NCBI GenBank assembly: GCA_029962745.1
Contig: CM057159.1
Coordinates: 27,116,811-27,180,810, forward strand
From: Echinometra lucunter
Taxonomy: Eukaryota; Echinodermata; Echinoidea; Camarodonta; Echinometridae
Direction of reading: 5' to 3'
Length of the DNA: 64,000 bases
In this document: positions 48,284 through 61,177 of the stretch, in pieces
How the letters are laid out: every line of letters starts with the position of its first letter
How positions within the stretch are numbered: the stretch's first letter is position 1
Made by a program: the position numbers and the translations under genes
Notes under the pieces: model-generated
What the model was told of the DNA's origin: nothing
What the model saw: the letters and a program-made list of their open reading frames with translations, nothing else
Databases searched by the model: none

Positions 48284-50320
48284 AAATTGTTTTTGGAAGG
48301 AACTTTTGCATATACTAGCTTATTTTGTCCGACATGTCCAATGTACTTCTCTTTTGGCAAGCTACTCCTATTTGGTGTAACTCTGATGTGAAAATTGGAG
48401 GAAAGGGTATATTTTTAAAAGAATGGTAGGATAAGGGTATTCGTTTTATAAACGATTTATTAGATCACAAAGGACATATTTTAGTAAGAGAAGAGTGTGA
48501 AGAAAAGTTTTCAATCAAAATTCAGTTTCTGCATTATTATGCACTCTGTCAAATCATTAAATGCAATATAAACCTCAGTTAGAAAGTTGTAATATGCAGA
48601 TATGAAAGTAAATGAACCATTATGCCCTGCATATGGGCAATTCCACAACATATGGGACACAGAGCTCAAAATTTGAAATCACACTGCCCTGTTAATTCCA
48701 AATAAAAATCTAAAATTACTACAGGGTCTTCTTTTTGTTACAAATAAACATTTAAGATGAAAAAATCTTCAATTCAACCTTCTTGCAGAGAATAACATAA
48801 ACAAACAAAAATTTGCAAATATGGGACTATGGTCAAGGAAATGTGCTTTAAATGACTCTTATTCTTATATTTAGTCATTTTTATCAGATTTTTTTCATCT
48901 AATTGATTTTAATGGATTACTTTAACAGATTTTGGGTAGTTAATGAGTGAAAAACTAATGGGAATGTGCAAAATCTACGTTGAATTTAAGTGTAATGTTA
49001 GTTACGTAACGTCAGTTATCAGCATGTCTTCAGTAAATTGTTCATGGCACTAAACAAATTATTTAAATTGCTCATTATTTTGCACATCTCTTCCCAGGAA
49101 CCTAGGTGTAATGTCAAATGAATTACATAATCCTTACAAGTCTGAGACATGAGATATATAAATTTGATTCTACACCATCATTTTCCATGTCCTTTTTGCG
49201 TAACATCAGTTACCGACACATTTTCGCTTTCTGTGTGATAAGAAATGCAGTTTGAGATAAAAACTGTCCATGTGTTTCTTCACCATTATCAAGTTATTTG
49301 TCTATAGTAATTAAACGCCAAAGCAAGTGTCATTCACAAAACTACAATATAAGCAATACCACTAGTACTCTATCTTGGTAACGTCAGTTACCGTGGAATT
49401 GCCCATTATATGTTTCAAACTTATTGAAAGATAAAAAAGGATGTAGACTTATTTATCATATCATGTTGAAAGAAAGTGACGATCATTTGCATATACTATG
49501 TAATAGGTGGCACGCAGATGGTATAGTATTTGATGATAGAAATATCCAGTTTTATTTTAGGGCGTTGTTTCGATACATACAACAGTACGGTATTTTCAGT
49601 ACAGACTTTTGAATAGAATATTGTATTTGAATAAAGATCTTGTGAAATTTAAAATAAATATATATAGGAATTGTTCCTTTTGTGGAAGAGAAGATGAAGA
49701 TATTGTACATTTTTTCTACTCTTGTAACGTAACTAAATTTATTTGGGATTATTTGCTTGATTGGTTATATAACGTAACACGCTGTAGAATAAAACTTTCT
49801 TTAATTCATATTTTGTTAGGTTTCATGGAAAAAATAAATGATGCTTTAAACTGTGTATTGATTTGGACAAAACGACAATTATATTTTTCTCGAATACAAA
49901 AATTTATACCGTCCTTCCATAGAATTAAACAACACATCAGGGATAGTTACACAAATGAAAGGCAAGTTAGCATACTTGCCAACAAAACCGATAAATTTGA
50001 TTTAAAAATGGAAAAATTTTGAAAGGATTATGATTGTTTAGAATAACTTTGTTGCACTTTCCAAATCATTCAACGTTAGTAGCAGTATGGCATTGTCTGT
50101 TATGTATGTATTTTTGTACATGTATAAATTATTATTCTCATTATTATTTATATTACGTTATGTTTTCAATAATCGCCTTTTACTATTGATATTCGTCATG
50201 TATAATTTTTATTTCATTTTATTTTATGATATTCCTTTGTATATTGTACAAATATGTTGTTGACTTGTGTTGAATAATATGGCCGTCGGAGGGTCCAAAA
50301 AAAAAAAGAAAGAAAAAAAA
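48284..50320 (+). pseudogene. 5'-truncated Tx1/L1-like LINE 3' end (copy C)
   Basis: Counterpart of 15085-17110. Longest frame 49609-50022 (137 aa) with CSFCGREDEDIVHFFYSC. The A-rich tail lies at about 50297-50320. Confidence 0.75.
48635..49404. mobile_element. 770-bp MITE, GGGCAATTCCAC ends (copy C)
   Basis: Counterpart of 15438-16207. Both ends intact. Confidence 0.75.
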
Positions 50321-50585
50321 ACAAATAACGAAAATTGCTCAAAGTTTCTGTTTGGGCAACCAAGCTGAAAATGTTCATAGACCACATAGGATCATAAATC
50401 AGCCAAAAAAAAACTTCAACGGAAAGAACTTTTCTAGGTTACACTGATATCTCATAATAGGTCCATGGTCAAACCGACTATATGAGGTAGTCTTGAATCA
50501 CGACTGCATGCTAGCTCTTTTCTTTTTTCTTTTTTTTTAAATTAACAGACCAAGGATATAAATTGACTATTCTAACAGTGATATG

Positions 50586-50586
<1 letters not shown>

Positions 50587-50645
<59 letters not shown>
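50587..50645 (+). repeat. (CT)n microsatellite, expanded
   Basis: About 59 bp, against about 32-35 bp at the same site in A and B. Confidence 0.85.
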
Positions 50646-50646
<1 letters not shown>

Positions 50647-51426
50647 TTGTTTTCTTTGTCAAGGGAGAGAAATATTAAGCATTTCTTGTTCAAGGGCAGA
50701 TTATTGAATGTCTATTAGGCTATATGCCTACTTTGTATATAGTCATTGCTTATGTTGATGCTTATCATTCTTATTCATCATCATTGCAATAGCCCGCAGT
50801 TACTTGTTACTAACTCTGACCATGTATTTGTTCTATTGGAAAGAATTTCGGTGACTGCCCCCCCCCCCCCCCCATTTGCATTTTGTTATGCCGGAGTGAC
50901 CTAGGTTTTTTGTTTAACCGAAAGCCTAGGAGATGTACTTCAATGGCTGGTAATTAGATGGCATATTAAAAGGGTGAGGGATTGTGTGAAGCGGACAAGT
51001 GCGGGTAAAGGCGATAAATTTGGGGTGCGTTATATTGGAGAGCGATGCACGAGTACCAATTTAGTTTTTCCGAGACGAAAGGGGAAAAACAGACCCCCCC
51101 AAAAAAAAAACAAAAAAACCCAACAACAAAACAACAACAAACATACATATATACATACATACAAATAAGTAAATTTTGGAAAAATATTCGATTGGAATTA
51201 TTCAATTTTATACAAAATAAGAGAAAAATTTGTGACGAAAATAGTCAATTCTGACTACTGCCAAATAAAACCAAATTAACAACAACAACAACTTTGCTTT
51301 TTCTTATTCTCTACCTTATACTCTAAACGCAAGCAATACATTGTGATGGCAAGACAAGCCTCACCATCACAGACGTACTGCTTGGCGTTGAGCTTTCGAG
51401 GTGGAAAGAGCTTTATATACAGAAAG

Positions 51427-51463
<37 letters not shown>

Positions 51464-51687
51464 AGAGCAAGCAGGCTGCTGTGATTAAAGGCTAAATATC
51501 AAAGAGGTGGGGGGGGGGGGAACCCGCCGCAGCAAGAGGCATATTTTTTTTCCTCCCGGTGGCAAAAATCTTAGAACCAATCAAATTATCTGAAAGATAG
51601 CGCAAAACATGACGTCATGAGTTTGTCTGCGCAACTCTTGTAACTGTGGACAGTGAAAAAGGTGTACAACTGTGTTTCTTTAGCCGG

Positions 51688-52116
51688 TGTCATAACAGAT
51701 TTGTTCCGGGCAGGCGATTGGATCCTTTGTAACCAATCGCCTGAATGTTCACCTGCCGATTGGAACCGCCTCGGTCCAATCGATGCGATATTCATAGTCA
51801 TTTCAACCTACTCAAAGTCTCTGCAAAGTGCATGCTTATTTTTCATACCTAACAGTTAATTAACCCGTCTACACGTCTTGTAGCCCCCTACATTGAATTT
51901 GCAGCCAATCAAAATGGGTTTTCCTAAAGTTAAGGGGCCGTTAATCGTATGTACTGTAGAGTCAGCTGTGTGTACGATAATTTTCTTTTTAAAAAACGAT
52001 AATTTTGACTCTCTAGTATACGATAACACAGCCTTTGAACCTGACAACACTGTTCCGGGGAACGAAACGACTAGTCGTTTCGTTCCTCCGGAACCCGGAA
52101 CAAATCTTTTGTGACA
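51688..52116. mobile_element. CCGG-flanked MITE (copy C)
   Basis: Counterpart of 18438-18863, with CCGG on both sides. Confidence 0.65.
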
Positions 52117-52163
52117 CCGGCAAGTGAGTTTCTTACTTGATGGTGTTAACGGTTATTACTTTA

Positions 52164-52366
52164 ATGAATCCTTATCAAGAGAAGTTTTGCAGTTTGTTCC
52201 ATGATCCATCCTACTTCACTAAGTCCCATGAGGCCTTCCTAAATAACGTTCAAACTTCTTCCAATTATTAGAAAATATGGATTGATGACGAGTTCCCAGA
52301 CGTTGTGGGTCAATAAAGTTGCTGCTGCTTCATGTATGTAATGTAAGAGAATTGAAGATGATGGGA
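52164..52366 (+). pseudogene. Inverted pseudo-exon 1 (copy C)
   Basis: Counterpart of 18911-19110 with an extra 2-base insertion (CTAAATAACG), which breaks the frame earlier. Confidence 0.72.
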
Positions 52367-52546
52367 GTAAATATTATTGTTTCTTTAAGCGAGCGGAGCA
52401 AGCGACCGAGAAAGGGCTATTTATAAAATACTGAGAACATGAACTAGTGTACTGTTACTCAAACTTTATGATTTTATGAACGTATTTTTATCAGTAGCCT
52501 CCTTTCTCATAATTATTTGGTAAGACAGGACCAGGCTACTGGTTAT

Positions 52547-52882
52547 AGGCCATTTTCTCATGAAAATTCTTCTGTTATGGGTCTTCTTCCCGTTCGACTC
52601 CTTGCAGTTATATTACTAACAGTATTACATTGAATAGAAAGACAATATGCAAACCACTTTCCTTTCATAATAAAATATTCACTGGCTTTGGCTAAGATAA
52701 CAAAAATATTAAATAGGCCATTTTCTCATGAAAATTCTTCTGTTATGGGTCTTCTTCCCGTTCGACTCCTTGCAGTTATATTACTAACAGTATTACATTG
52801 AATAGAAAGACAATATGCAAACCACTTTCCTTTCATAATAAAATATTCACTGGCTTTGGCTAAGATAACAAAAATATTAAAT
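52547..52882 (+). repeat. Tandem duplication, 168-bp unit x2 (copy C)
   Basis: Units 52547-52714 and 52715-52882. Confidence 0.8.
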
Positions 52883-53421
52883 GCGAGTATCATTATAGCA
52901 TACTATAGAAAGACAAGATGCAAACCGATTTGCTTTCATAAAGATAGAATTATAACCTCATTGGTAGCGAGCGAGTGAAGCGAGCGAGCGCTGAAAGCCT
53001 TTTCCTTTTCCTTTCCCCTTAAAAATTGTTTATGTACTCTTTATTCTCTTTGTCTTTGTCTTTGCTTCTGTTTGTTTTTCGGGAATTACAGGAGGCTATG
53101 ATATTTTTTTTTTCATGGTGAATTATTGGGGGGGGGGGATGATTGCACAGGCCATCCCCTGACCAAAATATGGGGGGATATATCCCCCATCCCCCCCCCC
53201 CCGGGATCGACACCCATGACGGCAAGACTGCTCAAATGGTTACCTCCCACCAGTGGAAAGCCTGCCACTCAAAGCTGCAACAGCATCAATTCTATATAGT
53301 GATTTCATTTTAGAGCGTCGGTAGCCTTTCTTGACTTGATGCGGTCATTTGCATATTCCGAAGACCTCATAGCATTTATCATCCTGTCCATATTAATTAC
53401 CATACATAGCAACAATATCTA

Positions 53422-53674
53422 CTACATTCTAATAACAATCTAGTCTGATTTGACTAGATTACCGGATCAGCCAGGCACTAGCAATATTGCTAGTCAAAAT
53501 GACCAGAATCCTAGTCATTTTTACCAGAATCCGAGTCAATTTTTGACTAGAAAACTGTTGATTCTACGTTATAAAATTGATTGGAAATCTGGTCATTTCG
53601 ACTAGCAATAGTGCAAGTGCCCGGCTGATTCGGTAATTATATTCAAATCTGACTAGATTGTTTTTAGAGTGTAG
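53422..53674. mobile_element. Fold-back MITE (second block, C)
   Basis: Ordinary single copy, without the extra inverted arm present in B at 33254. Confidence 0.7.
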
Positions 53675-54021
53675 GGCGTTGGGGCATCTTTCAAAATTGG
53701 ATGGGGGCACCAAATAAAAAAAAAAATGCCAGCTTTTTTTTTTTACATTGCTTTAATACGTATCATACTCTACAGCGAGCTTGTGGTTTGAAAGAGTTGT
53801 TTTGAAATGGCATTTCTGAGAATTTAAAAGTGACATTACATCTTAATATAGTGAAAAGTGGGCATTTATCAGAATTTATTGTAGTCATTATTGGATGTTA
53901 TCGAAATATGCATTGACTATCACGCATGGATTAGAAACCAACTGAATCTAATCCTCATAGTGTGTTTTAGACGGATTTTTTCGAGGACATTGAAACCTAC
54001 AAAACGGAAAATTTCACTTAC

Positions 54022-54238
54022 CAGATCCAGCCCCTACGCCCATCATCTTCAATTCTCCTGCATTGTTATCAAGTGAAGCAGAAGGGATTTCATTGACCAC
54101 AATGTCTGGGAACTCGTCATCAATCCAATTTTCTAATAATTGGAAGAAGTTTGAACGTTTTAGGAAGGCCTCATAGGACTTAGTGTAGTAGGATGGATCG
54201 TGGAACAAACTGCAAAACTTCTCTTGATGAGGATCCAT
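54022..54238 (-). CDS. HNMT-like first exon, second block of C (intact)
   Basis: 217 nt, open, same protein as copy A, donor GTAAGT. The open frame reaches further upstream (to about 54370) without an obvious better start. Confidence 0.74.
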
Positions 54239-54710
54239 TATAGCAATAACCGTTAACACTTTCTCGATTAAGAAACTCACTTGCAGGCTAAAAAAGGTGT
54301 ACACCTTTTTCACTGTCAACAGTGACCTTATTAAAGTTATGTGAAAATCTGTATTGAAGTTTTCATCCAATAAGCACAGACATTCACTGAATTAGTGTGA
54401 CAGGTAATAGTGGTTTGACAATTTGCAAACCTAGAAAAGTTCTTTCCGTTGAAGTTACACAGAATTTGTGAACTGAACTCCGTACTAATTGTACATGTGC
54501 AGTGTTACCGAACATTAATAGCTTTGTCAATCTCGTGAATTCACCCTGTGATCATGGCAATGAAACGAAACGGGGTACACTGATGTGTATACTTCCATTC
54601 ATTAGGAGCAGGTCTATCCGGCGCACAAAAATACACTCACAACAGATAAGCAAGTTGATAATAGTACAAAAGCGTGATTTCTAATTGTAAGGAAAAAAAT
54701 AACGCTGAAG

Positions 54711-54963
54711 CAGGGGCGGCGCCGGCGTATTTTGATAGGGGGGGCAAAATGACCCATAGGTGAATTTATTGACGTTTTAAATGAACAGACATGGGTATTA
54801 TAAAGTTGCAAGCCCCCGGCCTCTCTTTTTCCTCCGTCTTCTTTCTTCTTCCCCTCCTTTTTCGTCTTGTCTCCTCTTTTCCCCCTTTTTTATCACTTGA
54901 AAAATCATAGGGGGGATTCACCCCCGGCCCCCCCCCCCCCCGCCCCCTGTAGCGCCGCCCCTG
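54711..54963. mobile_element. hAT MITE, second block of C
   Basis: Left flank CGCTGAAG, right CACTGAA, then the SINE. Confidence 0.7.
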
Positions 54964-54970
54964 CACTGAA

Positions 54971-55491
<521 letters not shown>

Positions 55492-55615
55492 TCCCGGTGG
55501 CAAAAATCTTAGAACCAATCAAATTATCTGAAAGATAGCGCAAAATATGACGTCATGAGTTTGTCTGCGCAGCTCTTGTCACTGTGGACAGTGAAAAAGG
55601 TGTATCTTTAGCCGG

Positions 55616-55845
55616 TGTCATAACAGATTTGTTCCGGGCAGGCGATTGGATCCTTTGGAACCAATCGCCTGAATGTTCAACGACCGATTGGATCCGCCTC
55701 GGTCCAATCGATGCGATAGTCTACTCAAAGTCTCTGCAAAGTGCATGCTTATTTTGCATACCTAACAGTTAATTAACCCGTCTACGCGTCTTGTAGGCCC
55801 CTACATTGAATTTGCAGCCAATCAAAATGGGTTTTCCTAAAGTTA
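55616..55845. mobile_element. CCGG-flanked MITE, truncated (C)
   Basis: The left part of the element, uninterrupted at the point where Harbinger entered in B (TTAATTAACCCG at about 55770). It breaks at 55845, which is also the end of the duplicated segment. Confidence 0.65.
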
Positions 55846-55940
55846 TTTTCTTTTAATTTCTTTGTAGTAATAGTGTGTACCATTTATGAAAGACAAAATC
55901 GAAATGCTTAGCAAATAAGCATCAGTAACTCACAGCCATT

Positions 55941-56183
55941 GGCGTAAATCCCGGGGGATGTGGGGGATATATCCCCCCCACACACACACACACACACTTT
56001 TTGAAGAGGGGGGATGGCGTGTACAAACTTGCTTCGATCACTCGCAAAATAATAATGTGGGGGTCTGCTCGGGTGAGTAAGGTTGTGTGTGTATACTTTA
56101 AGTGTGAGTTCGCAGAAGAAATTTCGGCAAAAAAAAGTCGATCATTCCCCCCCCCCCCCCTCTCCTCAAAACGGATTTACGCC
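55941..56183. mobile_element. MITE with GGCGTAAATCC ends
   Basis: 11-bp inverted repeats GGCGTAAATCC / GGATTTACGCC enclose 243 bp with GGGGGATATATCCCCCC near the left end and a C run near the right. The same kind of ends flank 60695-61177. Confidence 0.65.
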
Positions 56184-56568
56184 GCTGCTCACAGCTTATA
56201 ATTACAGAGTTTTCTTTTTTCCTTTTTTCCTTTTTCTTTTTTTTTTCTAACTCATTTTTGTTCTACTTTTCTATCTATCTTACATATATTCAATATTCTT
56301 TTTAAAAAAGCATCATTATTAATTTGTCTTTATTTTTGCTCTCAATCACTTAAGTAATATAATCCAAAGTAAATCTATGTCACTTTCATGTAATTAAAAA
56401 TTATCCAGCCTCTATTTCAGTGCTAATTCATTTTCATTAATTCACTAAATAATATTGATTTGTATAGTTTTCTTCACGTTATGTTTACTTTATATGTTTA
56501 CACTTGATTTTCTTCAATGCCCTTGAAAAGGGTGACATGGGAAAATAAAAATTCATTGTCATTGTCAT
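56184..56568 (+). mobile_element. Possible LINE 3' UTR with TCATTG tail
   Basis: AT-rich sequence ending in AATAAAAATTCATTG with TCATTG repeats, the kind of tail seen on CR1-type elements. No coding part, so this rests on the tail only. Confidence 0.35.
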
Positions 56569-56619
56569 TGCCAAAAATCTCTTTTATGTGAACGTTGACG
56601 CTTTTCATGCGCGTTCATT

Positions 56620-57135
56620 AACACAAGTGCCCTTTATGACTGTCCATGCTATTCCCCTTCTGCTGAGTGCCCCATTTCACCTCCAATAAGTTCTTCTTTT
56701 CCACTTGGGCAAGAGCAGAGCCTCATTTGAAATCTGATACATGCTCCAATTTATTTATTTCCAATATGTCCTGTTTGCGCCCTATCCTGCCTATTTCTCC
56801 TTTTCTAGCGAGCCATAAGTGTCATAAGTGCTCCTTTTGTTTTCTGACACCTGTCCGTTTTCCATTGATTTCTGATAAGTGCCCCTTTGCTTTTTAATAT
56901 GTGCCATTTCTTCCTACGATAAGTCCCCCTCGAATCCGATAAGTGTCCCTTTTCACTTCTAATTAGCGTCCAGATTATGATACCTCCCTCTTTTCGTAAA
57001 GTATTGCAATCCTTCCAGTAAGTGCCCCTTCGAATCTGATTCATATTCCTTTTTACGTCTGATTAGCACCTCTTTTGTTTCTTGTGTCTTTCCCCCAATT
57101 TTAATAATCCCTTTTCACATCTGATAAGTGACTTG
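56620..57135 (+). repeat. Degenerate minisatellite, TGATAAGTGCCCCTTTT
   Basis: Approximately 25-35-bp units variably reading CTGATAAGTGCCCCTTTTC. Most periods are imperfect. Open frames across it are by-products of the repeat. Confidence 0.65.
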
Positions 57136-57193
57136 AAGTCTCCAAAATAGCCATATACCTCGCTATATAAAAAAATCAGAAAATTTTCATATA

Positions 57194-57983
57194 TAGACCA
57201 ATTTCACCTCCGGTTTATGTATTTGGCCCTCTATCGGCGACGCCATTGCTGCGGTGGGCAAGCGCGCTGACCGCGATTGGCTCTGTGTACAAAATGAATG
57301 TAAGATATGAGATATGCCCCGATATTGTTCCATTTACTTTATTCTAGATCAATAAAATAAAGCATGGATACACGGGTAGATGAGGTAAGACAATGGTTAT
57401 ATCTGACGGCTGAAGGTATGATGTATTTTTGTACTTTCGATGGTTTTTCAACTTAGTTTTGTCAGCAAAAGTTCGATTGCAGCATAGAAGCCGTAGTAAA
57501 TGGGAGCCCTAAATCTTACCCTGTTTACAAAGTCATGTTTTCACTTATTAAATTTTACGCCAAATTACATAATGATAATGTTTCTTGACTTCAGAGTCCT
57601 TTCTGTCGATGTTTTTACCCACTGGCGACGAATTCCTTCACATTGCTTACGGAAACCTGTGTAGGGAGTACGGCTTCTCACGCAAACAGGCTTCATGAGT
57701 CAAAAGCGAGTGAATTTCGCACTCAGTTAGCTTCCAATTTTTTAAACTTTCTCTAATTCTTGTGGCATTTGAGCACCGCACAGCTACGACCTGAACTTCC
57801 CTGATAATTTCTCATTGCAAATATTAAAATAAATCTGTATATACTGGTCAAAATAGACGAAAAATCGAACGAATGTACATAGCGCGCTATTGACTTGTGT
57901 ACTATAAAAGTTGGAGCGCCCACCGCAGTATGTCGAACTGTGTCGAACAGTCTGCTGCCCTCTTGCGTTGTGAAATTGGTCTA
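57194..57983. mobile_element. 790-bp TIR element, TAGACCAATTTCAC ends
   Basis: 14-bp perfect inverted repeats TAGACCAATTTCAC / GTGAAATTGGTCTA. Subterminal GCGGTGGGC / GCCCACCGC continue the inversion. No coding potential. Target duplication unclear. Confidence 0.72.
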
Positions 57984-58594
57984 TAGTAGCATTCCCTTTT
58001 TATTTATTAGGGGACCTACGGTGTGATACAGTGGATGCTGGAAGCAAGAGCCAGGGACACAAGCCCTAATTTTTTTTTTTTTTTAATAAGAACGAACGGT
58101 GCTCTTAAATTGAAGCAATGAGGTTTTTTTTTTTTTTTTTTTGAAGCTTACTTACAAAAAGGGAGAGAAAGAGTATTGAGAGAGACGTAATGAGAGGCAG
58201 AGGCCGCGGACCCCCCCCCCCCCCACACACACACACATACACTTTTTTGAGTAGACATGTTGGCCTCTGTACAATAACTCGGAAATGATTATCCTGGTTT
58301 GTACGCTCAGCCCCCACCTGCCCCCCCCCCCCCACCCCCCAACGTTCCGCGGTTTCTAAGAGGGGTAAAAAGAATCAAGGTATATAAAAAGAGAAGTTAT
58401 ATAAAAAGAGTGGAGGCAGAAATTACAAAAAAAAAGAAAGGGAGGAAATCATGTAGGAAAAAAAATTGCAGATGAAATTCATTAGTTTGGGCTGCCATGA
58501 TGACCAAGCAGAAAGTTATCTAGAAATAAACTCTCTGCTACACAGTGCTAGTGCACGTGCATTTTTTTTAACACACAAGCACACGTTGGTAACA
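57984..58594. other. Low-complexity stretch without gene
   Basis: Long T, C and A homopolymers at 58073-58084, 58123-58142, 58209-58224 and 58320-58340. Nothing else recognised. Confidence 0.5.
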
Positions 58595-58710
58595 ATATGC
58601 CTATAGCACGTTAATTTATTTGATGTACGATAAAAGAGCAATGTAAATAAAATGCCTTGCTCAAGGGCATTAAGTGCCGTGCCGGGTATCGAACCCCCGA
58701 AACTCGCGTC
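58595..58710 (-). mobile_element. SINE-like fragment, minus strand
   Basis: On the minus strand a B-box-like GGTTCGATACC (58685-58695) is followed by CCCTTGAGCAAGGCATTTTA, a phrase common at the tRNA-SINE 3' side in marine animals. No A box remains because an adjacent MITE begins at 58713. Confidence 0.5.
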
Positions 58711-58712
58711 TC

Positions 58713-58907
58713 CTGGGGAGCGTTTCATCAATTTTGTTGTCTGACAAGTTGTCAGATCTGACTTCTTTCCTTGATTTTGATTGGCTGAGAAGCATCGTTA
58801 CTGTGGCAACTGTCGGATAAAACAGACTTTGTCGGATAAAACCACAGAATTAGAATTAGTTCGTTGGATAAAACATCCGACATGTCCTTTCATGAAACGC
58901 TCCCCAG
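58713..58907. mobile_element. 195-bp MITE, CTGGGGAGCGTTTCAT ends
   Basis: Inverted repeats of 16 bp, CTGGGGAGCGTTTCAT / ATGAAACGCTCCCCAG, perfect. The interior carries TGTCGGATAAAAC twice and TGTCAGATCTGAC. It abuts the SINE fragment. Confidence 0.78.
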
Positions 58908-59888
58908 ATCCAGTCAAGTATCTCTGTGGCATTTTCCATGTCCAGTCCATGCACAGAGATACGATGCATACACAGTATGCCTTCCGAAGGAAGGCGAGTC
59001 CATGTCAAGCGCGCGCCCTCCGCGTCCAATCTTGGATTAAAATCTTGAAAGTCCAATCTCTGAGTGGTGTGGACAAGAAGCGTGGCCAGATGTGATTCAA
59101 ATTCAGACATTTAACGAGGTAAAATTCTGATTTTATAGAACCATTGATTTCTTTCAGAGTTATTCACGATATTATTTTTTAGATGAAGTTGAATCGTGGC
59201 TCAGAATTTCTCAGACTTGTTGGCTCCTTTTTATGCTTGTTGTTATTAATTGCTAACATTAAAATCGGTAGGTGGGACAAGGTAAATGTGACTCGCTAAT
59301 CGTTACTTAATTCGTCATCAAGACATAATGTCAGATTGTTATAAAGGATAAAGGCGTTAGCCTGTAATTCTCCCTATCGCATATAGCTCTCCGGATCCAA
59401 ATGCATGCAGATATTTGGGGCTTGTACATGTAATTGTTGGGAAGTCGGATTCTGCCCGGTTGTGGCCTGTGGCCAGTACAGCTTAGTAATAAACTTTTTC
59501 TTCAGACATGTCTGACAGTCATCACAGTCTCTGCTCCGAGTGTCGTAGCTTAAGAAAGCTCTTTGTGTTTTTATTTTGATATTGCACAAATAGCGTAAGT
59601 CCTCTGCTGTTTGCCCCTGTCACCCTGTGCCTGTGGAGACCCATGTAAACAAAGAAATATCATGCCTCCATATCACACTTTCTCATGCTCGGTTAGCCCT
59701 GCAATTTGCAAACTACCTTTGAAGTTTGCCAGTGGACCAGTAGATCTAACCGTGATATTAGAACCTATAAATTGATTTTTCAAACTCAAAATATTGACTT
59801 TTGATTGATGCGAGACAGCACCTTCTTGGCGATTTTGCCGCTTGATTAATTTCCATTTCAATAGCGCAACCTCCGACATCTTGAGTTC
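58908..59888. other. Gene-free stretch
   Basis: No exon, RNA gene or paired repeat could be supported. Confidence 0.45.
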
Positions 59889-60047
59889 ACCTACACCCGT
59901 TAGTCTTGGGCAAAGGCGAAGAGCAGTACAGCGTTGCACTCTCGCAAGTATTGGCGAACACAGAGTATGTGCGAGAGTGCAACAGTGCAGCGCTGTACCC
60001 ATGGCTGTACTGCTCTTCGCCTGTGGCCAAGACCAGCGGGTGTAGGT
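59889..60047. mobile_element. 159-bp fold-back element
   Basis: Outer arms of about 40 bp (CACCTACACCCG ... GGCGAAGAGCAGTACAGC and GCTGTACTGCTCTTCGCC ... CGGGTGTAGGT) and an inner stem GTTGCACTCTCGCA / TGCGAGAGTGCAAC make almost the whole segment one imperfect hairpin. Probably a small MITE. A pre-miRNA is less likely since the outer arms are GC-rich and transposon-like. Confidence 0.7.
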
Positions 60048-60567
60048 AATTCACGATGGCGTCTTCACAAATCACTTAAAAACTGGTTTTGAGGAAATGT
60101 CAATCCAAGTAAGATATGTCTACTCGTTTTTTTGAGAGGTAGAAAGATTTTCTTTCCCATTTTATTTATAATTTATAATTTTAGAGTTTAGAGTTTAGAG
60201 TTTAGAAAAGAATTGATGGCTGATTGTCCCATTCGTAATTGAGCTTTTCACGTTGGGGAAAGTGATGTGCATGTAACCCTGTAAGTTAGAGCTATGATCG
60301 GATCGGATGATCGGAGCCATCCACATATGCCCTTGATCGGTATCGTTTGAAATAATCGGCGGTTCCCCTTTGTGTTATATTTTCTGTCCCCCATCCTTCC
60401 TTGTCCTCAGCTACATGAAGCTGACCCTTCTATCGCATGCACGCTCCTCCCTCACGAGTCTAGTGGTTGACCTTCCGAGACAGTTTGGAATAGTTTCAGA
60501 CTATTTTAGTGGTCACAACAGCTTTCCTATCATTATCAGCTCTATAATCTATCCCATGGGAGTACCA
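60048..60567. other. Gene-free stretch
   Basis: Contains AGAGTTT x4 near 60182-60206 and GATCGGATCGG near 60298. Nothing else recognised. Confidence 0.45.
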
Positions 60568-60694
60568 TGACTCCCCAGGGGCGTAACAGGTACCTGCTTT
60601 CAGGGGGGGCAGAGCCCAAAATTTCCCGGTAACTATGTCTAAAATCTGTGTCGTAGCTACGACTGCATTTTAGGAGGACGGTAGTTGCTCCACC

Positions 60695-61177
60695 GGCGTA
60701 AATCCAATTTGAGGAGTGGGAGATGAAAAACTTTTTAAACGATTTTTTTTCCCTCTCACGCACATTTTGATATCTATTTTGCGAGCGAGCGAGCAGAAAA
60801 TAACCACTTTTCCGGTTTTTAATCGCATTTTCGAATAAGAATTCTAAAATATGATGAAAGAGCGAAGCGAGCAAGCCAAAAATAACCACTTTTCTCGATT
60901 TTAATCGCATTTTCGGATGGAAATCCTAAGATTTTTACGAGCGAGCGAAGCGAGCGAGCCAAAAATTACAAATTTTTTGTTTTCAGTAGCATTTTTAAAT
61001 AGAAATTCTAAAATATGATGGTTGTTTATGGTAGATATTCAGAATTTTTACTAACTGATTAATCAAAATATATTTTCTTCCTTAAAAAAGTGTGTCTACA
61101 TGGGGGTAAATTTGTACACACCAACACCTCTCTTCCCCAAGGGGGGTGATAGATCCCCCACCCCCGCAATTTACGCC
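60695..61177. mobile_element. Nested element with GGCGTAAAT ends and GCGA repeats
   Basis: 9-bp inverted repeats GGCGTAAAT / ATTTACGCC. The interior has three tandem units of about 77-86 bp (60776-61021), each with a GCGA island followed by CCAAAAATnAC and TCGCATTTT-like blocks. It lies inside the hAT element at 60576. Confidence 0.6.

Noticed and set aside
56805..57044. 79-aa basic open frame
   Set aside because: By-product of the degenerate minisatellite.
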